Made by a program: the position numbers and the translations under genes. Shown here in pieces: positions 1-6,904 of a DNA stretch of 64,000 nucleotides (position 1 is its first letter; each line of letters starts with the position of its first letter). Origin of the DNA: Antedon bifida (lineage: Eukaryota; Echinodermata; Crinoidea; Comatulida; Antedonidae); assembly GCA_963402885.1 (NCBI GenBank), contig OY727093.1:16420536-16484535 (forward strand). The letters are read 5' to 3'. The notes below the pieces were generated by a model. That model was not told the origin of the DNA and did no database searches. It worked only from the letters and a program-made list of their open reading frames with translations.

Positions 1-880
1 GTGGAGGTGGCGTTGTTGTTCCGAAAGTGGCAATTTGTCGATGACAGTGACGAACACCCAACGCTGATTGCTCGTTCAATCGATGATGATGAAACACTTG
101 TTTTACATAATGTCTCAAATCTTGAACCAGTTGATTGATGGAGGAGAGACGCACAAGCGCGATTCTGTACAGCATTTCCGATTCGTTCAGTAATCTGCCT
201 CGTATGAGTTTAACGAGAGCGTGTTGTTTACTTCGATGTTCCGTTTTGCCGTTTTTGTTAATCCATGTGTGCACAAGATGCCAAAGATACGATTCTGGCA
301 TATAGTACACACTGTCGTGCGATTTTACTTCTGTCGGCTGATCGTGTCTGGCCGTATCCAGCCATGTCATCAACTCTTCCCACTTGAGTTCCTGTTCGTG
401 CAGTTTAATTTTGCCAAACGTTCTGCAAATGGCCGAGTCGACGACATTCGTCAACGACCAAGATGAAATTATGTCGGCAGTTCTTCTGGCTTTCAGCAGA
501 TCGTGCATGCACATCTCATACACGGCAGACGTAAACACGCAGATGGTGTCCTTGCAGCCAATCTTCTCGGCTATACTCAAGCAAGAGATTCGATCCTGAT
601 AGGAAAGAGTGGCGACAAAGTATGAGTTTCTATTCGTGTTCATGAACGTCAACAACGCATCAACAAGTTGATTGTTTGCCATTCCAATAATGTTTACGCA
701 CCCTTTAGGCTTTTTACTTTCGTACGTGGGTATTATCCAAACCATAATCGTTTTGTCTTTCGATGTACGTACTTGAATCTGTTCAGATCCTTTGTAGCCC
801 AACGTTCTCGGTCGTTGACCGACGTATGCTAGGTCTTCACGCGCTTTGTGATGATTGACAAGCAAACGTTTCTCTTCCAT
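1..880 (-). CDS. Partial BTB/BACK-like protein (runs off left edge)
   Basis: Reading the minus strand from an ATG at 880 gives at least 293 codons with no stop before the window edge, so the C terminus is missing. The middle (about residues 85-240) has a helical pattern like the end of a BTB domain followed by a BACK domain, including a W-I segment preceded by a conserved-looking E and followed by R and L-rich helices. Such proteins are often adaptors for Cullin-3 ubiquitin ligases. It faces away from the next gene (start at 944), the two sharing a short intergenic region with a CA tract. No Kelch repeats are visible in the part present. The family call is by helical pattern only and is weak; that a real gene lies here is much surer than its name. 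Confidence 0.5.
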   Translation of the reverse strand, partial: MEEKRLLVNHHKAREDLAYVGQRPRTLGYKGSEQIQVRTSKDKTIMVWIIPTYESKKPKGCVNIIGMANNQLVDALLTFMNTNRNSYFVATLSYQDRISCLSIAEKIGCKDTICVFTSAVYEMCMHDLLKARRTADIISSWSLTNVVDSAICRTFGKIKLHEQELKWEELMTWLDTARHDQPTEVKSHDSVYYMPESYLWHLVHTWINKNGKTEHRSKQHALVKLIRGRLLNESEMLYRIALVRLSSINQLVQDLRHYVKQVFHHHRLNEQSALGVRHCHRQIATFGTTTPPP

Positions 881-943
881 CTTGTTGTTAACGTCCCGGT
901 TTCTTTGTTTCTTTTCGTAAAACACACACATACACAAATAATA

Positions 944-1930
944 ATGGTATCACGATTCCATCCTTACGCCGCCGGTGATGGTATTAGATGGTACACGGGC
1001 ATACAGCCAAATTCACCGATCAAAGCGACTGAACGTCGTGGCGAGTACAGACTCGATGAGACAGACATGAAGGCCGGTACGTCGCGTATACCAAATTTCG
1101 GCGATAGAAGAAACTTTATGTATCCAACGTCAACTCACGCACAAAAGGATACGGACGGTGTTCGTGACATAACAACGTATCACGAATTCTTCAACAGATC
1201 CATTCAATTCAATCGAGGCGATATGCTGTTTCTTTACAACGGTCAAAGGAAAATGTCTACTGCAACACCGGCTCCTGTAAACTGTTACGCGTTACCCGAA
1301 CCCAGTTTTAAAGCGAGTACGGACAAGGTAACGGTGCCGTTGCCTCACCTCCAAAACATCATCAAAGAAGAGGTTACACTCGACATCAACGACTGTTTCG
1401 ATCGCGACGTGCCGCACAACGAATACATCAAAACGGTGTGTCAACGACGTGGATTCGACAGCTTTGGAGCCGTACTGGCACGCATGAAAACTCCTAGAGA
1501 TTTCCTCTCTTACTTTCTGCCTATCGGCTATCAGCTTTCTTTCGGTGGCAATCAATGGTTTACGAACGAATCGTATCCGTGCATAACAACGCAACATTTC
1601 GGTAAGATGATTACAACACTGTCTGGAGTTCACGAATCGTGTCGATTGAATGCAAAAGCGGGTACTAAACTGTACTTGGCCGTAGGCATGCTACCCGGAG
1701 TAACCGACGCTCTTAACTATCCATATCCTTCGCTGTTCTTTAGCAACGATCATTATATTCCCAATCAACTAAAGTCTATGGGATTTGTTTGTCGATCGAG
1801 AAACGGTTGTGTGACGCCGTGTATGGTGAAAGCCATCGGAGAGTTTGCCACCGATTTCTACGGTAACGTTCGCAGTCCCGAGATTGAACTGTTTATGAAC
1901 AGATACTTTCGACCGTATCACTTTTCTTGA
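944..1930 (+). CDS. Hypothetical virus-like protein, 328 aa
   Basis: The frame is open further upstream, but the ATG at 944 is preferred because it directly follows an A/CA-rich leader (921-943) as in neighbouring genes, and the residues before it are a translation of that leader. The product is soluble-looking, with no signal peptide or membrane span, several cysteines and a proline/aromatic-rich second half (about residues 190-325). I do not recognise the family. Its composition (balanced, globular, no low complexity) would suit a structural or tegument-like protein, but this is a guess. It is followed 66 bp later by a coiled-coil gene on the same strand. Confidence 0.65.
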   Translation: MVSRFHPYAAGDGIRWYTGIQPNSPIKATERRGEYRLDETDMKAGTSRIPNFGDRRNFMYPTSTHAQKDTDGVRDITTYHEFFNRSIQFNRGDMLFLYNGQRKMSTATPAPVNCYALPEPSFKASTDKVTVPLPHLQNIIKEEVTLDINDCFDRDVPHNEYIKTVCQRRGFDSFGAVLARMKTPRDFLSYFLPIGYQLSFGGNQWFTNESYPCITTQHFGKMITTLSGVHESCRLNAKAGTKLYLAVGMLPGVTDALNYPYPSLFFSNDHYIPNQLKSMGFVCRSRNGCVTPCMVKAIGEFATDFYGNVRSPEIELFMNRYFRPYHFS

Positions 1931-1996
1931 CGCAACACACACACACTATATAATAACGTGTCAGAACAAAAAAAGATTCATTCAGAATCGTTCGGT

Positions 1997-2638
1997 ATGG
2001 GAAAGTCAAAGGATATGATTGCGGAATTGAAACAGGAACTTGAAGCTATGCAAGTTGATAAGTTGAGTATGTTACAAGAACAAGATCGACTGAGAGGAAG
2101 AGTAATCGCTGCCGAAAAGTACGCCAACTCGTTACCGCAAAACATGTACAAAGACTTGACACATGCCGCCATGGACGCGCATAGGGATGTGGTAAAGGAA
2201 GAGACACAACGATACGAGATAGACAGCCTAAAGGCAAGACTCGCTGAAATGACTGTGAAGTATGAACAGTTGCGAAGGAAACTGCCCGAAACTTTGGAAT
2301 TATGTTCTAAATACAAGGGGGCGACCGAGATGATCAAACTTTTAAAAATTCAATGTGAAATCAACAAACAAGACTTTATGAAGGAGCAAGCGGATCGTCA
2401 AATGTTGGCCAGAAGATCAAACTTACCGTACAAACAAACCGTTACAGAAGTCATACGAAAGCTGAATCTATTGATCGGACAGGATTATGTTGATGGTGAC
2501 CTTGAAACAGACTCTGCCGACCTGAATCAAATAGAAGAAAATGTTTGTCATGCAATTGAACCGGTGCAGTTTCCTGAAGATCCATTACTAGACACGTGCG
2601 ATCAACTGATGGCCGAATACGGAGCAACGATGGTGTGA
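1997..2638 (+). CDS. Coiled-coil protein, 213 aa
   Basis: The first ATG in the frame is at 1997; the frame opens a little earlier with non-ATG codons after a CA tract and a TATATAATAA sequence (1934-1956) that could be the promoter/leader. Residues 1-140 are rich in E, K, Q and L with heptad-like spacing, typical of a long coiled coil; the last 60 residues are acidic. A polyadenylation signal AATAAA lies at 2680. No catalytic motif is seen. A structural or tegument role is possible but unproven. Confidence 0.65.
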   Translation: MGKSKDMIAELKQELEAMQVDKLSMLQEQDRLRGRVIAAEKYANSLPQNMYKDLTHAAMDAHRDVVKEETQRYEIDSLKARLAEMTVKYEQLRRKLPETLELCSKYKGATEMIKLLKIQCEINKQDFMKEQADRQMLARRSNLPYKQTVTEVIRKLNLLIGQDYVDGDLETDSADLNQIEENVCHAIEPVQFPEDPLLDTCDQLMAEYGATMV

Positions 2639-2679
2639 AACAAGTGTGTAAAATGCCATGTATAACATAAGAAAGTAAC

Positions 2680-2685
2680 AATAAA
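2680..2685 (+). terminator. Polyadenylation signal
   Basis: AATAAA 42 bases after the stop of the coiled-coil gene. The same arrangement (AATAAA at or just after the stop) recurs at 13310, 15043, 19851, 24045 and 45244 after other plus-strand genes, which supports eukaryotic-type transcription units. Confidence 0.55.
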
Positions 2686-2882
2686 TGCACCACAAAACTA
2701 ATGTCTTCTTCTTATTTCACTACTGTGCGCGTACAAATTCATTTCCTTCACAACAGAGAAATAAATCGATTTCAACTAACGTGCTTTCTGTATCTCGAGT
2801 ACATTTTATTCGGTAGATTGTCTGTGTATGAATACAATGAATGTATATCGAACTCATAGTATTGAAAGTGCTCGTGTGTAAA

Positions 2883-3308
2883 TTAAGCGTTTATTTGCTC
2901 AATCTCTTTGGCAAGTTTTTGTGTATCCTGACACACGGTTCTATACGTTTTAAAATCACTCGGTGACGGTACTTCGTCTTCCATCATCACCGTATCCGCC
3001 ATGAATCTCTCTAAACGTCTGCAAATCAACAATTGCTCTTCACACACTCGACGGTAGCTGGGTATAATGTGCTGATCGAAATGAAGACGAACCTCGTCCA
3101 ACGTGATATCGTTCATCGATTTGTCTATTGTAGCTATGCTGGTTGTGATACTCTGAAGGATCTCTTTCTGATTTCTACCGCCGTACTTTTCGAATATGTG
3201 CTCACCGTGCAACACGGGATGATAGTTTTGTGAACTAGGATCATTGTTGCAAAATTGTCTCTGCTTACTGTCAACGTCATACGAGCACAGTCTACACCCT
3301 GCTGCCAT
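2883..3308 (-). CDS. Small cysteine-bearing helical protein, 141 aa
   Basis: The ATG at 3308 is chosen over the non-ATG extension that reads into the CA/TA microsatellite. The N terminus carries C-x2-C and another C within 20 residues, possibly a small metal site; the rest is helical and ends in a coiled-coil-like segment. It is convergent with the coiled-coil gene upstream (about 245 bp between stops). No recognised family. Confidence 0.5.
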   Translation of the reverse strand: MAAGCRLCSYDVDSKQRQFCNNDPSSQNYHPVLHGEHIFEKYGGRNQKEILQSITTSIATIDKSMNDITLDEVRLHFDQHIIPSYRRVCEEQLLICRRLERFMADTVMMEDEVPSPSDFKTYRTVCQDTQKLAKEIEQINA

Positions 3309-3324
3309 CACGGATGTTGCATCA

Positions 3325-3516
3325 TACACACACACACATATATATATATATATATTATTAATCCATTAATCAACATAATGAATGCCAACAAACAAACCGT
3401 TCGAAATAAAGGTGAAGAGATAAGATATAAGCCGAATTCAATAGATTACTTTCGAATTCAATAGATTACTTCCGATAGATTATCAACAATTAGGATCATT
3501 GTTGCAAAATCATCAT

Positions 3517-3550
<34 letters not shown>

Positions 3551-3552
3551 TA
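3325..3552. repeat. Duplicated CA/TA microsatellite leader
   Basis: A (CA)n(TA)n tract at 3325-3357 recurs at 3516-3552. In both copies the words AGGATCATTGTTGCAAAAT lie nearby (3237-3255 and 3492-3510), so a segment carrying a start-proximal region was duplicated: one copy precedes the minus-strand gene at 3308, the other precedes the plus-strand gene at 3573. It may hold promoters in both directions. Confidence 0.5.
3430..3497. repeat. Copy of dispersed AATTCAATAGATTACTT repeat
   Basis: Two tandem copies of AATTCAATAGATTACTT followed by CGATAGATTATCAACAATTA. The same block occurs at 37,670-37,731 in the same orientation and at about 51,952-52,002 inverted, where it belongs to the long inverted repeat that bounds the 38-52 kb segment. 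It is the only sequence seen three times in the virus-like block. Confidence 0.7.
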
Positions 3553-3572
3553 TTTTTGTCAAGCAAAACACT

Positions 3573-3827
3573 ATGAAGGACCTATCGATAGATTTTCTTT
3601 TTTGCTACGAAGATCCGCACGGTCTTCTCGAGTTCGAGGACGATTTTCTTTTTTGCTACGAGGATGCGCATGGTCTTCTCGAGTTCGAGGACGATTTTCT
3701 ATTTTGCTACGAGGATCCGCACGGTCTTCTCGAGTTCGAGGACGATTTTCTTTTTTGCTACGAGGATCCGCATTGTTTGGGATACGAGGACGAATTTTCT
3801 AATTTGTTACGAGGAGGCTATTTGTAG
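3573..3827 (+). CDS. Tandem-repeat protein, 84 aa (four 17-aa units)
   Basis: A short ORF built almost wholly of four 17-residue repeats with the core FCYED-P/A-H-G-L-L-E-F-E-D-D, encoded by 51-bp direct repeats starting near 3591, 3642, 3693 and 3744; the last unit is diverged. The units are acidic and aromatic. Preceded by a long CA/TA tract. The repeat length is a multiple of three and the frame is kept, which argues for coding, but no family is recognised. A second frame is also open across the repeats, as expected for a tandem array. Confidence 0.45.
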   Translation: MKDLSIDFLFCYEDPHGLLEFEDDFLFCYEDAHGLLEFEDDFLFCYEDPHGLLEFEDDFLFCYEDPHCLGYEDEFSNLLRGGYL

Positions 3828-3909
3828 TACTTAAAAAGAGGTAATGAGATGACATTAGTTAGTTGATCACGATCGTCGTATAAAGGTGCTGTTCGTTTGG
3901 GAGAGAAAT

Positions 3910-4608
3910 ATGGCAGAATTAACAGATCTCTTTCAATGCGAATATTGTTTACAGACATGGGAAGGAAACGGTCAATCTCCTTGTTGCAACTATATAGTGA
4001 CTGAAAGGCAGTACGACGCTGGTGATGAAGAAAGTTTACATGACGGGGAATATCATGATGATGATGATGGTGAGGTGACAAGAAGATTGTACAATATTGA
4101 TTTGCCAATTGATAACGATAGTATAAAGGTGCTGTTCGTTGGGGGAGAGAAGAAGGAGAGCTATATGGCAGAATTGACAGATCACTTTCAATGCGAACAC
4201 TGTTTACAGACATGGGACGGAAACGGTCAATGTCCTTGTTGGTACACACGCAACGATACAGTGACTGAAATACAATACGAAATCGATCCAGTGTTGCAGT
4301 ACGATAATGAAGAATGTTTACATGCCGACAACGCCCGGGAATATCATAATGATGATGATGATGACATCGCTGATCATGAGATAACAGGAAGGTTGAACAA
4401 TATCGATTTGGATCCAATGTTATGTGAAGAAATGTATAGTAGTAATACATTGAATGACCAATCGATTACCGATTCGCCAATAATCTTCGTTGATTCACCA
4501 CAATCGTCAGCGACCATGGTAAGCGACGAAGAAGACTATTTGATTACGTGTGACGCGTGCATGAACGTATGGGATGGATTCTCTCAGTGTCCGTGTCTAC
4601 CTACCTAG
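3910..4608 (+). CDS. Triple CxxC...QCPC zinc-finger-like repeat protein, 232 aa
   Basis: The ATG at 3910 begins a MAEL motif that recurs at about residue 86. Three copies of a small cysteine module are visible: C-x2-C-x3-W-(E/D)-G-x-G-Q-(S/C)-P-C in units 1 and 2, and C-x2-C-x3-W-D-G-x3-Q-C-P-C at the very C terminus. Each probably binds one zinc ion. The linkers are strongly acidic with poly-D runs. A leader sequence (ATAAAGGTGCTGTTCGTT) appears before the first module and again inside the gene near 4121, showing that the gene grew by duplication of a unit that included its own 5' leader. Function unknown. Confidence 0.6.
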   Translation: MAELTDLFQCEYCLQTWEGNGQSPCCNYIVTERQYDAGDEESLHDGEYHDDDDGEVTRRLYNIDLPIDNDSIKVLFVGGEKKESYMAELTDHFQCEHCLQTWDGNGQCPCWYTRNDTVTEIQYEIDPVLQYDNEECLHADNAREYHNDDDDDIADHEITGRLNNIDLDPMLCEEMYSSNTLNDQSITDSPIIFVDSPQSSATMVSDEEDYLITCDACMNVWDGFSQCPCLPT

Positions 4609-4995
4609 CACGTTTAAACTTACTGTTGCCTTTACACAATAGAGCTACGAACATGTTTGCCGTTACGACGACTGTGTTACTCAATAGTTGGTATCTTGGA
4701 ATCATCGATGTGCTGTTTGTTTTGTTTTTTTATAGTGATTGTGAAGAATTAATAACGGGCATAAACGCTAGAGATCTTGAAACTGTGTTTTCATGATCTA
4801 TCGGCATTCTATTACACCTGTTGTTTATTGGATTGTTTACTTTGATTCATGAATTGAAACAAATCTTTTACCATAATCTAAATTAAATAGTAGTAGTAGT
4901 AGTAGTAGCAACAAATAAAATCAAAAGCAAAGACGTGCGTTACCTTGTGTTCTTTTTTTTATTATAATGACTCTTGGATGTTACAAGAATTAGTT
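4609..4995. other. Intergenic region with AT-rich and (TAG)n sequence
   Basis: No convincing gene. An ATG at 4652 opens a short hydrophobic frame to 4796 (about 47 codons) that could be a minor peptide but has no support. A (TAG)n microsatellite lies near 4889-4909 and a T-run near 4950. The region lies between two convergent genes and probably holds their polyadenylation sites. Confidence 0.5.
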
Positions 4996-5943
4996 TTATT
5001 TTATTTTTTTAAGAATTGTTCTCAGTATTCTCTTAGACAATAATGAATTAGACGAACGTGTTGGGCACGAGGTGAGGCCTCTATCGATCGTTTCTTCATT
5101 CTTCTCAATGTGTAACACCGAAATGAGTGAAATGAGAAGATTTATTGGAATTCGTTCGATGGGTACTCGTCTGTCGAAAAACATGCAGCACGTCCACTTT
5201 AACCGTTCATCTTCACGTTCGTAAAGTACAAGTTGATCGTGTTGCTTCAATCGACAATCGTTCCAATTGAATGTCCACGAAATAGGCTCCGATTGAATTG
5301 TAACGACGTTTCTTTTCGTCTTGACCGTTCGGTTATAGATTCCACATGATCGTCGAAACGACTGCACGATACCCGTCTCTGCTTCTGTCTCAAGAACTAA
5401 CGGTTTCAGTAACGCTTTAACAAACTCGTTGGCTCTGCCACCTCTTGCCCAATCTCTCAGCACTCTTCCCACCAACGTGACACTCGTTCGTATGCGAGCG
5501 TTATACGTTGATTGTGCGACGTTAAACAAATGCATGTGGATAGCTGGTACGAAGGAGACAAAGAGACGATCGAAACACTTTATCGACGCCAAGTTATGTT
5601 TGTGTGCATGACTTCTGAAATCGGTGAGTACACGAACGCGATCGTTCAATCTGTTCCATAGACGATTGATAACGACAGATTCCAGGAACGGATATGGATC
5701 GTAGCCGACTCTTTCTCGTTCTCTCGCTTTTCGAACTACACCATCGCTCGTATGGAACTTTGGAAATTTAATCCAATTGAGTCGTGGTGGTGCTGCTGGT
5801 GGCTGTAACAGTACAGGCACCGTTTGGAATGTGACTAAAGACTCATAAACGTACGCCGTATCGTTACGTTTGCAAGCCACGATTCTGTGCTGGTAATATT
5901 CGCGTTCTATTGCATCCGCGTCCAGATAGTATTCTGATAGCAT
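4996..5943 (-). CDS. Hypothetical virus-like protein, 315 aa
   Basis: Starts at an ATG whose complement overlaps the ATG of the divergent gene at 5942, both within the palindrome CATG at 5941-5944. Basic, soluble-looking, with a proline-rich patch near residue 50 and a basic tail. No signal peptide, membrane span or catalytic motif was recognised. Its start position directly abutting a primase-side gene suggests a replication-region location, but that is only context. Confidence 0.65.
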   Translation of the reverse strand: MLSEYYLDADAIEREYYQHRIVACKRNDTAYVYESLVTFQTVPVLLQPPAAPPRLNWIKFPKFHTSDGVVRKARERERVGYDPYPFLESVVINRLWNRLNDRVRVLTDFRSHAHKHNLASIKCFDRLFVSFVPAIHMHLFNVAQSTYNARIRTSVTLVGRVLRDWARGGRANEFVKALLKPLVLETEAETGIVQSFRRSCGIYNRTVKTKRNVVTIQSEPISWTFNWNDCRLKQHDQLVLYEREDERLKWTCCMFFDRRVPIERIPINLLISLISVLHIEKNEETIDRGLTSCPTRSSNSLLSKRILRTILKKIK

Positions 5944-6436
5944 GTCGCTAGAAAAGTACTTGGAGTGGAGACGCTACTGGACGTTTGACAGACACTTTTC
6001 TGACGCCTGCGATTGTGACGAGAATGTAATCGATAGAGTCGATGTTCGTGGTTATATGGCCATGCAAGATGATTTCGACCTACTCTGCAGAAGATCGACG
6101 TGCGAAGCTTGGCGAATTGTCAGTGAAAATTGCGACTATACGTTTCACATTATTCGCGACAAGATAGTTGCGGAAGAATTGATAACCGGTGGTGACGGTA
6201 TAGTAGACGTTCCTCTTCTTCTCTATCCAAGATTTGAATATGGAGGAGGAGGAGGAGGAGGAGATTCACAACTAGACCACATACTCGTTCCTAAAGCTCT
6301 TATAAAACAGTTGCGAAAGGCATGGATCATGATCAATTTAGATTTGATTATAGAGTATAATATACTGGCAAAAGAGAGCAGTGTGAAAATAGCAAAATTT
6401 ATTCATGGACTACAGTTGTTACCAGGACACAGATGA
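5942..6436 (+). CDS. Hypothetical protein, 164 aa
   Basis: Shares its start region (CATG palindrome) with the divergent gene at 5943. Acidic N-terminal half with several cysteines; a run of glycines (about residues 101-107) encoded by a GGA repeat; hydrophobic C-terminal helix. The end overlaps the start of the primase frame (6405) by 32 bases, so the two are likely co-transcribed. No family recognised. Confidence 0.6.
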   Translation: MSLEKYLEWRRYWTFDRHFSDACDCDENVIDRVDVRGYMAMQDDFDLLCRRSTCEAWRIVSENCDYTFHIIRDKIVAEELITGGDGIVDVPLLLYPRFEYGGGGGGGDSQLDHILVPKALIKQLRKAWIMINLDLIIEYNILAKESSVKIAKFIHGLQLLPGHR

Positions 6437-6750
6437 TGAAGATGATGATACGATCGTCGATCGCTTCACGCATCAGAACGGCGTTCAACAGCGCATCGTC
6501 AACTATTACAACACAGATCGATTCGCATCCGTCGGTCTGCTGGCCAGACACGCTAAACTTCCTCGTGCGTATACCGTGGCACAGGCGTACGCCCGATGTC
6601 AACCTCCTCCAGCCAGCCGGGACGTTGGAGCGTGGACTTGTTTCGCTCTCGACGTACCTAGACGCATATCCGTGTTGGCATCTCAGATGTGCCAAGCGGG
6701 CAGCGGCAGTAGAAGTTTTGTGGTTGCGTCACCGACCGCACTAGAGAGTA
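6405..6750 (+). pseudogene. AEP/UL52-like DNA primase, N-terminal part, cut by a LINE
   Basis: The ATG at 6405 starts a frame of about 116 codons before it runs into a (TAA)n tract and a minus-strand retrotransposon. The gene appears to resume at about 10,352 with the catalytic D-x-D of an archaeo-eukaryotic primase, so this piece would be the N-terminal lead of that enzyme. Evidence for the link is position and strand: the two pieces lie on the same strand on either side of the insertion, and neither has another partner. The two pieces lie in different frames, which the insertion explains. In this copy the primase cannot be made as one protein. Confidence 0.6.
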
Positions 6751-6904
6751 GTATTATAATAATAATAATAATAATATTTATTCGGTCATCAATGTAAAAA
6801 TAACCAGGAATGAGAATAGGCTAAAGCCCAAACAGATTCTGCACTCACTCCATACAATACAATCAGTTAAAGATAAAACCATATACAAGAAAAATACAAA
6901 TAAA

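Noticed and set aside
3573..3802. CRISPR-like array (regular 51-bp repeats)
   Set aside because: The repeats are directly adjacent without unique spacers and keep an open frame; this is a tandem coding repeat.
4652..4796. Short hydrophobic ORF after the zinc-finger repeat gene
   Set aside because: Only about 47 codons in an AT-rich spacer with no supporting signal.
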